Shown: piece after piece, positions 22,547 through 32,911 of the stretch
Position numbering within the stretch: the first letter of the stretch is position 1
Layout of the letters: each line of letters begins with the position of its first letter
NCBI GenBank assembly: GCA_964019695.1
Contig: OZ026515.1
Location: 136,024,549-136,088,548, forward strand
Length of the DNA stretch: 64,000 bases
Direction of reading: 5' to 3'
Source: Loripinus fragilis
Lineage: Eukaryota > Mollusca > Bivalvia > Lucinida > Lucinidae
The notes under the pieces: model-generated
What the model was told of the DNA's origin: nothing
What the model saw: the letters and a program-made list of their open reading frames with translations, nothing else
Databases searched by the model: none
Program-made: the position numbers and the translations under genes

Positions 22547-22742
22547 CAAAGATCAGAAATCGATAAATCAAGTACCACACCTGACTCAAGATACCAATGG
22601 GAAAGTAATAAACTCACAATTAGACATCACAAACGAGAGCCAAGAGGTCAGCCAGCAGGTGACCACAAGACAACAAAAAACAGACGCGCACGAAAGCATA
22701 ACAAACACACGACAGAAATAACCTGAATGATCCAACATACAT
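22547..22742 (-). mobile_element. RepB SINE-like repeat, copy 1
   Basis: Contains AAGTACCACACCTGACTCAA and GGATACCAATGGGAAAG-type sequence (here AGATACCAATGGGAAAGT), matching 29,689-29,912 in reverse. Its 3' tail resembles the RepA 3' tail. Confidence 0.75.
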
Positions 22743-22811
22743 TTCTAACTGTAGAAACGTGTTGTCATGAAGTAAACTTCGCTAGAAACTGACAAAAATA
22801 TTTACCTTGCA

Positions 22812-23385
22812 CTATAAACACAGTATGTAAACCGAAATAAACATCCTGTACCCGTTCCTCCTAGCTCTCGCCTTATACATATTAATTACAGCACTTGTGC
22901 AAAACCAGTTGTCGGAAGTCGTAATGTGAGAGTTGTTTGTACAGCTGTAATTGCGAGGGCCCACCTATTAAAATTCATTTTTCCATAGATCTAAGTAACT
23001 GTTACAGTTACAACCATTTAATCATGTACACATGTGATTGCCAATTCCACTAAAACCATGCAAACTGGCATTTAAGCTCGTTTTCGGCACAAAACGGCTC
23101 TGATTGCGAGCAAGCCGTTTTTTAACAAAGCAAAATGCAATGGAGGAAACCGTTAAAATCATGGAATAAAACGGAATAAAATAGACAAAATGGCTTTTCT
23201 TACCTTGTTCGAATGCGTATTGTCCGTATCGCTAACAATATGAATCGAAACATGTACATGTACCTAAATACACGCATTTTTCCGACTACTGATTACGCAC
23301 GAGTGCTGTTATTCATGTTAATAAGGAGAGAGCTAGGAGGAACGGGTACAGGATGTTTATTTCAGTTTACATACTGTGATAAATA
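22812..23385. repeat. Inverted repeat, 60-65-bp arms, 445-bp loop
   Basis: Left arm 22,812-22,876 (AACATCCTGTACCCGTTCCT) pairs with right arm 23,321-23,385 (AGGAACGGGTACAGGATGTT) with only a few mismatches. The loop is noncoding. A 124-codon plus-strand frame at 23,213-23,587 overlaps the right arm and is not considered real. It may be a terminal structure of the DIRS-like element or a MITE. Confidence 0.75.
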
Positions 23386-23517
23386 CACCTATAGCACGGA
23401 TTTCTTACAAACTGTACTCATCTATCAAAGTACATTGCCCGTTCTACTGGTTTTATTATCGATAATCCGTAGGGACATATGTTCTCCACTACACGATGTG
23501 CCGTGGGGAACGAATAA

Positions 23518-23583
23518 GTCCTTACTCAATAACATGCAAAACTACAAAACAAGTTTTGTACATATAGCGAGGTTTATATGTAG
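23518..23583. repeat. 66-bp direct repeat, copy 2
   Basis: Partner of 22,162-22,227, 60 bases beyond the end of the tyrosine-recombinase frame. Confidence 0.75.
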
Positions 23584-23642
23584 ATGATACAAAGCATTGG
23601 GGCCAATGTATTTACAGTCAATTCAATGTTCAAAACCTAAAT

Positions 23643-24740
23643 CTATAGTTTAAGTTTTTTGGCTTTAAGCAATTTCTTCTCTATTGAATCATCAATTTAC
23701 CCATCTTTGGAAGTATCAGATTTCCACTGTCCATGGCGCTTAAGACATCTGTCAGACACCCAGGGTGCACTGGCAGCTGTCGTAGATCCACTGGCTCTAA
23801 GAGAGTGCAAACCAAGGTTAAGATCAGGAGCTACTACTTTCAATTTTTCGATGATAAATTCCTTTGCTCTTTTATAGCTAAGGCTTTTGTTCTTTTTAAT
23901 AAGTGAAGCTTTTTTCTTTAATCTGAATGCCGGTTTAAACAAAACTTCATCTGAATGAATGTTTAAGCCTGCCAGTGACATGTACTTCTGTGTCAAACTA
24001 TATGGACATGCTGATTAACTAACTACCCTAAGCTATCAAGACTTCATTTCCGTGCCTGTATATATCTGTTTTACTTTTCCTTATTTATAACACCATGTGA
24101 TCAGATTTAAAACTGCTGTCATTACAGTGCAAATTACTGAGCTCATTACATCTAAGAAATCCTGCAAGTGTTATCATACATAAATCCCGAGGTCAAGGAC
24201 GTCCTCACAATCTGTGTAGGCTATACATAGTGTTGGTAACATTTCAGTTGTAACAACGTCTTTCTTAAATTTTGGCTAAGAAGCAATTCGTTTAGCCGTT
24301 TCCATTAATAAATTGACCGTATTACTTTCTGTTGGATCATTTGAGTCATTGCCCTGTGAGCCCATTTAATTCCATATATTGCAGACAAAATAACACTGTC
24401 TGATTTTCCTTCATCCAGCAAACTAGTAAGATACATAGCCACATCAATAGGACTGGCTGGCTTTGAACTAACTCATTAAAAACATAGTACTTTTCAAATT
24501 GTTCGAAACCAAGTTTGAACTTTTTATCGTACTGTCTGCTTTACATCCTAATAAGTAGCCTGCCATATTAGTTGCCATGTGATCTGTAAATCTCTCACAT
24601 ACCCCAGCATCCTGCATGATCTGTGTTAGTGACTGTTTCAAACCAACACCTGAAAAAATAAATCTAAGGTTCACAAAAATACCTTGCTTTTTTTCCGAAA
24701 TAATATAGAGTATATACAAAACTGTTTTGTTTGTATACAT
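23643..24740 (-). pseudogene. DIRS tyrosine recombinase
   Basis: N-terminal part has AGYLLGCKADSTIK and, after frameshifts, KPASPIDVAMYLTSLLDEGK. The catalytic block follows: AGFLRCNELSNL (first Arg; about 24,165), KSKTDIYRHGNEVLIA (near 24,070), LHSLRASGSTTAA (HxxR; about 23,800) and KRHGQWKSDTSKDG. In DIRS recombinases the next residue is the nucleophilic tyrosine of KDGY; here that codon is TAA (about 23,699). The remaining C-terminus (DDSIEKKLLKAKK) ends at a TAG at 23,643. The element could not integrate with this protein. Confidence 0.85.
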
Positions 24741-24764
24741 TATACTAAAATTTAAAATGCTAGC

Positions 24765-26880
24765 ATGTCAAAGCTGAGAGGATTTTTCTTAAAAACTTTT
24801 TTGTCACTACCAGGTACTACAATATCATGTCTAGAAAGATGTATCACTTGTTTTATGCAGTTCACTGTTAACAAGGCTACAACAAAATGCGCTACTCTTC
24901 AACATTGGAAAAATAAGGGTACAGTTAGCTCTTTTGGCTATCATTTTATCAATGCACATTGCCACAAATCTTGGAGGGGGAACTAACCTGTTTTAATCTT
25001 GCCCCCAAAACTGGGAAACGCATCAACAGATTCTGTTCCTGGGACCCGACATCTGTAGTTAAATCTTTTGCATTTACTGTTTAGACGAGATGCAAATATA
25101 TCGATAGTAGATGGTCCTAAAATTGTATTCAATTTATTGAAGACTTTAATGCTTATCTGCCAGCTGTCACAGTCCAGGCAGCGAGACAAATAATCTGCAA
25201 GTTCATTACCCTCTCTTGGAATCCACTCAGGGCTTAATGTGATATTTTATTCTTCACATATATCATTTAATGCTAAAGCAGAACCTTGAATATCTATCTT
25301 ATGGCTGCCATTCAATAGTACTTATTTAACATTTTTATTATCAGAAAAAAAAACTTTTACAGATGAGTCTTTTAATATGTTAACATGACTTTGGATTACC
25401 CTGCTCACTGCCTGCCTCAGTTTCATGCCATGTTGAACTTTTACACATCTTGTGCAAATTCCATAGTCCAATAACCTCTGTACCTTTTTCCGAAGGCATC
25501 TTTGCTAAAGATCCCATTTTCGAAAAACAAACACAGCTTTCTGAACCATTCATAATAAAATGAACTACCAATCAAAGCGTTCTTTTCAGAGAACAGATAT
25601 TTGATATTGCTCAGCTTTAGCAATGTTCATCTCCACTTCCAGGGAGCTGTCGACCTTGTGAATATCATGATATGTTTCTTAAAACTTACCTCAGTCTTGT
25701 TTGCTCCTTCCATATGCACTGATGCATCTCTGAAAGGTTCTATTTAACGCCATAACCTGTGGCGTTAGCATCAGTGTATATATTAAAGATACATATTTGC
25801 AAACTTTGCCAACTCTTACACTTCAAATTAAGGTTGACTACATTTGTGTTCCAGTATTCCAGCATGCTTATCGCAAACTTGCTAATAAAATCCTGAGCAT
25901 TCCAACTAGCCCTTGCATTGATGCTGTTAAACAACTCTCTAGTCCTTAATCTGACTGTATTCCCTAAAACACTCTGTAAGGAAATAATCTGACCTTCTTC
26001 TGTGGATCATTTGTGTTTTGTGTCTTGAGTTTCTCATGCTTTTGCGTCTGTTCATTGCTGCCTTGTGGTTACCTGCTTGGAAAGGACTGACCTTTTGGCA
26101 CTTGTTGGTGATGTTTATTGTATATTTGTTACTTTCCCATGTGGTATCCAGGGTCAGGTGTGGTAATTGATTGTATCGTTTCCTGATATTTGCCTCCTTT
26201 CTGACTGTTACAGAAGCTAACACTTTTACATGTAATAGCATTTTACTATTGGTCCTCAACTGGTTTAAAACTGAGTCAATTTTTATCTGCAATCGTTTGA
26301 TTCTTTCCTCTGTTATAAACAAATCATAGCTCTGCATATCCAATAAGTGCCCAAACCTAACAATCTTTAGTGATGGTTCCCAGTTGCATTTTTCATCTGC
26401 TAATAAAAATCCAAATTCGCCCAAAGTTTGTCTTGTGCAATCGCTTAATTTTATAGCTATACTAAGGTCTTGATGACCTCCAATTCCATCAACTAAAACA
26501 TAATAACTTTGTGACCCCTCGCTCTTAAAAAAAGGCACTACTACCTTAAACATTTTTGTAAATATGTGCCCAGCTGTGCGGATTCCAAAATGGTAAAGAA
26601 TGGAAGGTATTGTATAACGTTCTATTCTTTTCTTACACTGCGAACCCTATATATTGTCTATGATCTGAGAAAATATCAATATGGTGATATATCCCTTTTA
26701 AGGCATATGTAAACAAAAAAGAGTTTTGCTTAAATATGTATTCTGCTACTTTAATATCTTTGAATTTTACCTTAAATAAATGAAGGAGCTTATTAATGTG
26801 CCTGCGGTCAAGAACTTACCTTGGCTTGCCATTACGTTTGTATGTTACTTTTAATGGGTTCACTATATCAGGAACTTTAT
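24765..26880 (-). pseudogene. DIRS reverse transcriptase / RNase H
   Basis: From 26,880 down: VPDIVNPLKVTYKRNGKPR, a TAA, VLDRRHINKLLH and FKDIKVAEYIF (RT motifs 1-2), then FTYALKGIYHHIDIFSDHRQ, and VLVDGIGG at about 26,490, where the DIRS YxDD-like box has lost one Asp. LLADEKCNWEP and FITEERIKRL follow. A RepB SINE (25,994-26,199) then splits the thumb. Beyond it come GQIISLQSVLGNTVRLRTRE, IYTDANATGYG (RNase H catalytic Asp region), LGPSTIDIFASRLN and VDAFPSFGG. The RNase H C-terminal region continues in another frame (LVPPPRFVAMCIDKMIA) to about 24,770. Confidence 0.87.
25994..26199 (+). mobile_element. RepB SINE-like repeat inserted in the DIRS RT
   Basis: Has GGATCATTTGTGTTTTGTGT and CAGGGTCAGGTGTGGTAATT as in RepB at 29,689. 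It is flanked by TCTGAC on both sides (25,988-25,993 and 26,200-26,205), a likely 6-bp target duplication. Removing it rejoins the RT frame between KVLASV and GQIISLQ. By chance it stays open in the RT frame. Confidence 0.85.
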
Positions 26881-28084
26881 TATATACATAAAACTGATAC
26901 GACATTAGAACTGTCTGTTTTCTGGCCATCTGATACAGAAAGCAGGATCAATGAACTGACGTTTTCTGAATCCAAATCACTATCCTTTAAAACGAGGCTA
27001 ACGTCGGTTACCTGCTATTGCGGCGACGTTATGTAAAGTTTATTGCAAGCATGGAACCAGAGACGGAAAACATGTTGACGTGACATCAAGAAACTTAACG
27101 TTATGGCAAACGTTCCCGCAATTTTTCAGGATTAAAGACCAAAACAGGTTTTAAAATCAGAAAATTGTCAAAAAAAAGGCATATAATAAACATATTATCA
27201 TAATAAGAACTTGATCTGGCGTACAGTATCAGGTCTCGTGGATGAGGCCATACCATTGGATCACCCTCGACGCTACGCGTCTCGGGTGATCCGATGGTAT
27301 GACCTCATCCACTCGACGTGATACAGTACGCCAGATCAAGTTACTATTAAACAGGTTTACCCACAGGCTGACACCTTACGCTTACACCTTGCACGGACTT
27401 TATGGGTGCAGTGTATTGTGCATTTGCGGTCAACTTTTTAATTTTTACCAAGCAAACTTTAATGCAGATATGTTGTCTTATATGCTTTAGTGCATTATGA
27501 AAAGGCTGTATCTATAGAATGTTCTGCTATATATATCGTCACTGAACCTAATGTAAATTAAGAGTGATGACCGCAAAACTCAAATGACATTTTCTGGGAA
27601 TTACAAATATTTCAGCCACTATTTTCATGTGCTTTAAGCGAATAAAGAACTTCATATATATGGACAACACTCTGCCCTGGGTTACATATAACAACCTCCG
27701 AGCAAACAAGGTATCTTGGGTTAATAGGAGTTATTGACCACAAAAACACAATCGCTATATTACACGCTCTGGTTAAGATATTGGGGGATTTTCTCAGAAT
27801 ACGCAGGATAACTTTACATGTACATCGGTACGGTCTATGCGTCTGCAGATAAAAGTTGTCGGACACTGTATTGCGGAGTATATCCGTTGTCTATATGCTT
27901 TTGATATAATAAACTTTGCTCGTCATTTCACATGCTTTACAGTCATGACTATATCCTCCGATTAATGTCGTAAAGAAAGGCGTCCATTGCCCTTATAAAT
28001 TTCACCCATACTGTCTAGGACATATTAAAACATGATATTCTTCCATTAAACATTGACTGCTGCACCGATGATTTCTCTCTTATG

Positions 28085-28201
28085 TGAAATATCCTACATG
28101 TCCATGTACCTCAGCGGTTGTATATAGAATATGTGGAATAACCTACATGTACATGTACCTCAGCGGATGCATATGAAATAACCTACATGTACATGTACCG
28201 A
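28085..28201. repeat. 40-50-bp tandem repeat with ACATGTACATGT
   Basis: Three units around CCTACATGTACATGTACCTC and AGCGGATG. ACATGTACATGT is self-complementary, so each unit can form a small hairpin. Confidence 0.8.
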
Positions 28202-28847
28202 ACAGCTGTACATAATTGGTTGCTGAATTCACTTTTTTAGAAATGGCGACCTCGTATGCCTCAAGATTTTGCACCATTCCACACATGCTTCTATCTTGCC
28301 AATGTAACTGACGAGATTAACTCTTTCCGCGTTAGTGGCGAGTTGTGTCTTCGGCTAAAGTTTAGAGCCAGATCAGACCAACAACATGAACTTTGTAACA
28401 ATTTGACATTCTGGTGGTATTCTGGATTATGTTTTAAAATTAACAATTTAGAGAAAATGAGCAGACTTCAAAAAAAGCATGCAAAATTACCCAACACGCA
28501 AATACGTTAACTGAATTAGAAGTATCCCGTTTTCAACACTGTAGACAATGTGGATTAAGTTGCTTTTGAACTTCAGCTACAGTCTTTTTGAAGTTATCAG
28601 ACTGTTCCATGGCATGTTAAACATTCACAGTCATATATGTGATGATCTGTGGTGCTCATGAAATAGCATGCACATAATGGTGGCGTCAACTATTTTAGCA
28701 TAGAATATATTTGTAAGCGCAGTTCAAGATTTAAAAGCGATATTTGGTACATCTTTCTTTAATCTAAAGGCTATTCTGTTCACGATATGTGAGGTATAAC
28801 ATCAGGCGGGCGGCGATGCTGAGCGCAATTCTTAAACCTAAGAGTCC

Positions 28848-29028
28848 AGAAAATGCCACAATCACATACTGCAGACCAACCAACCACACCGTGAGGAAGA
28901 GACTGCAAGTAGACAGCAACCAGCTCTCTCTTCCCTAGCGGAATGATTGCAAAACCAAGTACTGCGTAGAAAAACTAGCACAAAACACAAAACTCCCACA
29001 ATCAAAGCAACAATAAACTGAGCTTAAT
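28848..29028 (-). mobile_element. RepA, 3' part
   Basis: Reverse complement of the RepA tail: AATGCCACAATCACATACTG, GAGGAAGAGACTGC and AACTCCCACAATCAAAGC. Confidence 0.7.
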
Positions 29029-29688
29029 GCGCACGACCCGTGGTGAACGTATATATTAGAAACAACATTTTAAAGTTAAATAATTTTTTACTGCTCTGAC
29101 TATGCCGAGATTGAAGAAAGCGAGAGCATTATTAGGGGTATATTGCAGTTCACATACATTCGCCTGAGATTCGAATGAGTTTTATATCTTGCTGTGGCTG
29201 GTTGAGAAAGGGATAGTGTTGAATTTGGGAGTGAAATAGTTTTAAGATATTCTAGTATAGGGGTCTAAAATATCATATTTGAGTTTAAAATCATGATAAA
29301 TGAGTAAATTTCAGCTAAAGAGACTTGTAGGGTGAGTATTTCTACAAGTTGAAATGAAAGGCGAAACTCAGCACTGGTACAAATGCAAAATAATTTCGCA
29401 AAAATGTTCCTCATAATGCTCTCTAAATAAATTGCCTTTAAGTTAAAACTTTGCTCCGCCAAACAAGCTGGCTGCTAGAGCTGTAGATAAGAAATATCTC
29501 TAAATGTCATATTCTCTCGATCCACTGGTCCCAATTCAAAAACAAATCACCCGAAGGTTTACTGTTGAGTCCTTATCCTTGCTTTATCTCCTTGTTATAT
29601 CTTGATTTATATGTTTTAGGAGATGATGCATTGATAAGTTAGGGGTCTTTCATGCAAACCAAATATCTATGTGTCTTGATCCACATCT

Positions 29689-29912
29689 GAATTAAGGGTG
29701 AGGTTGGCGCCGTTAAACCGGTTTAAGCCCTCCAGTAAAATATTTTACTGACCGTTCCAAGGCGGTACTTCTTTTGTGGATCTTTTATGTTTTTGTTCTG
29801 TCTTGTGTTTGCTATGGGAAAGTGCTGACCTCTTGGCTCTCGTTTGTGACTTTCCCATTGGTATCCTGGGTCAGGTGTGGTACTTGATTGTATCGATTCC
29901 TGATCTTTGCAC
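29689..29912 (+). mobile_element. RepB SINE-like repeat, longest copy
   Basis: Starts GAATTAAGGGTGAGGTTGGC, has CCAAGGCGGTACTTCTTTTG and ends GTATCGATTCCTGATCTTTG. The middle GTTCCAAGGCGGT matches RepA GTTCTAAGGCGGT, and the ends are alike, so RepA and RepB are related. No tRNA-like promoter boxes were recognised. Confidence 0.75.
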
Positions 29913-30079
29913 CATTGCTTACTTTTATTATAAGGTCATCTTGTAAAATTTCTCAATCGGTTCTGATCAGTTGAGCAAAATGACTACAAGAGTTAAAATA
30001 AGAACACCACTTAACACAACATCAGATTCTCAGCTATTTTTCAAAATTCAAAATAATTATATGATACCAGTGTCAAGGA

Positions 30080-30440
30080 TAAGTATGAAGTTTTTTTATC
30101 AAAATACATGTATAACATGTCGTTCAAAGTTATGAGCATTTTCACTAAAATACCTCGACCGGCCAAAATGATGCTTGACAAAGCGTCGTCACCGTTTTGC
30201 ATACCATCGTCTAAACAATGTTAAAATGAATACATAATAAGTATGCAAAATTTGATCGAAATATACCATGTGGTTTAAGATTTATGAGCATTTATACTAA
30301 CTGACCATTACCCGCCTGAATGATGCTCGGCAAAACCTTGTCTGTCAAACAAAACTGTTACGCATGCCAGTGTTTGGACAATGTTGACATGTATACGTAT
30401 GCAAAATTTGATCAAACTATACCATCTGGTAATAAAGTTA
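30080..30440. repeat. Tandem array, about 155-bp period
   Basis: Two and a half units, each with GCAAAATTTGATC, AAGTTATGAGCATTT-like, and AATGATGCTYGRCAAA blocks spaced about 155 bases apart. This type of sequence is common in bivalve repeats. Confidence 0.65.
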
Positions 30441-30649
30441 GGAGCAATCAACAACGACAGAACCACCGCCAAAGAATGGACAGCAGCGGAAGCTACTGGT
30501 GGCTTAGATGCGTTATGGCGCCAAATCTGTGCTCTGGATTCTGCTGGGTTTCTTTTAAAACACAAACGTGTTAAGCTCGATTAGAGGATTTCTAACTTAT
30601 GCAAAACATTATCACAGAGAAACAAACTATCAATGATTTGGTGAAACAA

Positions 30650-30818
30650 AGGAAATGGCTCACAGAGAGTTAGAATCAAAAAGTATCTCACAAGTTGAGC
30701 CACGGTGGGCCCAGCTGAAAACAAGCATAAGGAGCCAGCATAGAGACGAAAGTATCTGAGACTGAGGTCTGCTCCATCGTGATGCAATTAAAGTGGAAAC
30801 CATAGTTAAACCGTGGTT
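30650..30818 (-). mobile_element. RepA, 5' part
   Basis: Reverse complement of 1,445-1,625: AAGTTGAGCCACGGTGGGCC and AAGTGGAAACCATAGTTAAA. The 114-codon minus-strand frame across it (30,660-31,004) is repeat-derived. Confidence 0.7.
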
Positions 30819-31004
30819 TGGTTTTCTACCAGGCATACTGACTGTCGCAATGTATTGCATTGCTGACCTCCAATGCAGTGGTAATACAGTTTCAATAAAT
30901 AGACTACCTTCCGCTGTTTCTGGCGCACAAGTAAGGTCCTGGCCAGCCCAGCTTACCTTGATTGTGATTAACTTGAGATAAAGAAATACGAACCTAAAAC
31001 ACAT

Positions 31005-31945
31005 TTACCACATGGCACTCTGCCATCCCAAGATACAAATGCACACCAAATTTGGAATCCCTAGCTCAAATAATATAGGTGAAATGCTCTAAACACAATT
31101 GTTCTAAAACTAGGTCAAAGTCATAGTGACCCAAAAAGTGGTACGCGACACTCTGTCATCCCAAGATGCATCAACACACCTAATTTGGAATTCCTTCCTC
31201 AAAGAATATAGAAGTTATGCACTAGACTTGATGCCATTTCTAGAAACTAGGTCAGAGGATAAGGTCACATTGACCAAAAATGGAACGGGGCAATCCGTCA
31301 TTCCAAGATGCATTCACACACCAAATTGCCACCAGAGATGCATTTACACACCAAATTTGGAATTTCTACCTCAAAGAATATCAGAGATGTGCTCCAGACA
31401 TAATAATTCTTACAACTAGGTCAGAGGTCAAGGTCAAGGTCACAGTGACTCGAAATAGGTACGTTACACTCCGCCGTCCCAGAATGCATTTACACACCAA
31501 ATTTGGAATTCCTACCTCAAAGAATATAGGAGATATGCACCAGACTCAAAGCAGTTTTTAGAAACTAGGTCAGAGGTCAAGGTCAATGTCACAGGGACCC
31601 AAGGATGGTGCTCGACGCTTTGTCATCTCAAGATGCATCTAAATACCAAATTTGGGATTCCTCCAAATACCAAATTTGGGATTCCTTCCTTAAATAATAT
31701 AGGAGATAAGCTCTGGACACGATTATTCTGAAAACTAGATCAAGGTCAAGGTCACAGTGACCTGAAAATATTATGAGACACTTTGCTATCTCAATATGCA
31801 TCTATACACCAAATTTGAAATTCCTACCTCAAAGAATATAGGAGATATGCACTGAACAGGAAGCAGGATGGACGGACTGATGGACGGACGGCGGGATGGG
31901 CAGTGAGATTACTATACGCCTCCCAAAGTTCCTTTGGGGGCATAG
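31005..31945. repeat. Tandem array, 130-175-bp period, with GGACGGAC tail
   Basis: Six units with CCCAAGATGCAT, CACCAAATTTGGAATTCCTA, CCTCAAAGAATATAGG and AACTAGGTCAGAGGTCAAGG. Unit length varies through local duplications. The array ends with ATGGACGGACTGATGGACGG and GCCTCCCAAAGTTCCTTTGG, a tail widely seen in bivalve interspersed repeats. Frames reported across it (31,126-31,561) are repeat artefacts. Confidence 0.85.
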
Positions 31946-32111
31946 AAAACAGTTTTGTTAAAAAAGATGAGCTCTTGATCGCCGCAAACCCAGTGTGTAT
32001 AAAAAGTACGTCATTGATTAAAGCCTGAATCGCAGTCCGATGGTCGGTGTTTTGTAATTTCGGTATCAAAATGAATGTTGAGATGTTCCCTAAATTTTAA
32101 TCCGCAGTCAG

Positions 32112-32185
32112 TTATCCGCTATCAGCAGTTCGCTTTGTGGGTAAAAATGTCTATTAGCAGTTCGCTTTGTGGGTAAAAATGTCTA
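32112..32185. repeat. 34-bp tandem duplication at the right end of the 4.84-kb element
   Basis: AGCAGTTCGCTTTGTGGGTA followed by AAAATGTCTAT occurs twice in a row. It duplicates the terminal inverted repeat of the element, which may blur its true end. Confidence 0.85.
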
Positions 32186-32203
32186 TTATGATAATGTGTA
32201 TTT

Positions 32204-32640
32204 ATCAGACTTTGAAATAACACCTTTTGCTAGCAATTTCTGTATTTCTTCCTGAACAAAAGACATATTTTCTCTTGCAGATTTATTATTTTTTAACATA
32301 ATACTGTCTGGCAACTGTTTCAGTGGTAACTTGTAGCAATGCTTAAAATGTCTAATATATATTTGCTATGTCGCTTCCTGCCATTTACCTTTGCACAATT
32401 TTAGGCGAGCTACAGGTGATTCACTTCCCTGCTTCCTTGATCTGATGCTTTACATGACCCATTGTCTATTATATGTTCATAAACAGAACCTACATACGAC
32501 TTAACCTATACTTTCACCCCTAGAACGCTTGTCTGATAAGTTAAAACAAATTTTGGTACTAATCGTATTATTGGAAGCACTAGCTGTGCATTCTGGAGCA
32601 CTTTTCAAGGACCTGGCTTTCCACAGGCAAAACACAAACT
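32204..32640 (-). pseudogene. DIRS CCHC knuckle and RT N-terminus
   Basis: Minus strand: RRPPSLCFACGKPGP (CxxC of a zinc knuckle, then a stop), ESPVARLKLCKGKWQ, YKLPLKQLPDSIML and NNKSARENMSFVQEEIQKLL followed by AKGVISKSDK. The last block is the conserved entry to the DIRS RT and joins in frame with 26,880 once the insertion is removed. Confidence 0.8.
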
Positions 32641-32911
32641 AGGGGGTCGTCTGTTAGGTTGTGACGTCACCATATTAATTGTCTGTCCTGGTGTTGCTTA
32701 ACCGTAGGTCTCCCGTAAGGCATGTTGTGGGGCGTCTCCTTTTGGTCTTATCCGCCTTGAGCTTCTTACTGGCCCTGGCCTCTGCCATGTAAACTCTTTT
32801 CTCATCATCTGAGTCGCTCGCTACGGGATTGCTGACATATTCGTTGACTACCCTCCAGTCAATCGCAGATGTGTCAGTCAGCTTTATCAGGTTTTGTCTG
32901 TGTGCTATCAT
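32641..32911 (-). pseudogene. DIRS gag-like protein fragment
   Basis: 78-codon frame with HRQNLIKLTDTSAIDWRVVN and NPVASDSDDEKRVYMAEARA followed by KKLKADKTKRRRP. The acidic DSDDEKR stretch followed by a basic tail is typical of DIRS ORF1 just before the zinc knuckle. The N-terminal half of gag is absent or unrecognised upstream of 32,911. Confidence 0.7.

Larger units (their letters stand above)
27350..32182. mobile_element. Unclassified 4.84-kb TIR element
   Basis: Flanked by CTATTA at 27,344-27,349 and 32,183-32,188. The left end ACAGGTTTACCCACA is the inverted match of the right end, TGTGGGTAAAAATGT (12 of 15). No transposase is visible; an 84-codon minus-strand frame (27,612-27,866) and an 81-codon one (31,824-32,069) are unrecognised. 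It holds a minisatellite, RepA and RepB copies and two satellite arrays. A 6-bp duplication would fit few superfamilies (for example Polinton or Dada), but the ends do not decide it. Confidence 0.5.
26881..32203 (+). mobile_element. E480 element, copy B, carrying a 4.84-kb insertion
   Basis: 26,881-27,349 is the reverse complement of copy A (6,151-6,632), including the 160-bp palindrome at 27,190-27,345. The piece of palindrome flank missing there (TGATAATGTGTATTTATC) reappears at 32,189-32,206. TTTAT flanks both outer ends (about 26,876 and 32,200), and deleting everything between restores the DIRS codons for KSDKVPDIVNPL. So E480 entered the DIRS RT and was later opened by another element. 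Confidence 0.7.
23643..32911 (-). mobile_element. DIRS-like retrotransposon, degenerate, with nested insertions
   Basis: Read on the minus strand, the order is gag-like (32,911-32,640), CCHC knuckle (about 32,600), RT N-terminus (to 32,204), a 5.3-kb insertion, then RT and RNase H (26,880-24,765) and tyrosine recombinase (24,740-23,643). This gene set and order defines DIRS-group elements, which copy by RT and integrate with a tyrosine recombinase instead of an integrase. Without its insertions the coding span is about 3.8 kb. Stops, frameshifts and lost catalytic residues make it inactive. The 5' terminus was not identified; possible 3' repeats are at 22.16 and 23.52 kb. Confidence 0.85.

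Noticed and set aside
22162..23583. LTR retrotransposon with 66-bp LTRs
   Set aside because: The repeats lack TG...CA ends, are too short and there is no pol gene between them.
23213..23587. 124-codon plus-strand frame
   Set aside because: Spans the arm of an inverted repeat and a direct repeat; no domain and no conserved pattern.
30660..31004. 114-codon minus-strand frame
   Set aside because: Covers a RepA piece and unrelated DNA; no domain.
31126..31561. Overlapping frames of about 95 codons
   Set aside because: Products of the tandem array; the repeated peptide phrases follow the DNA repeat.
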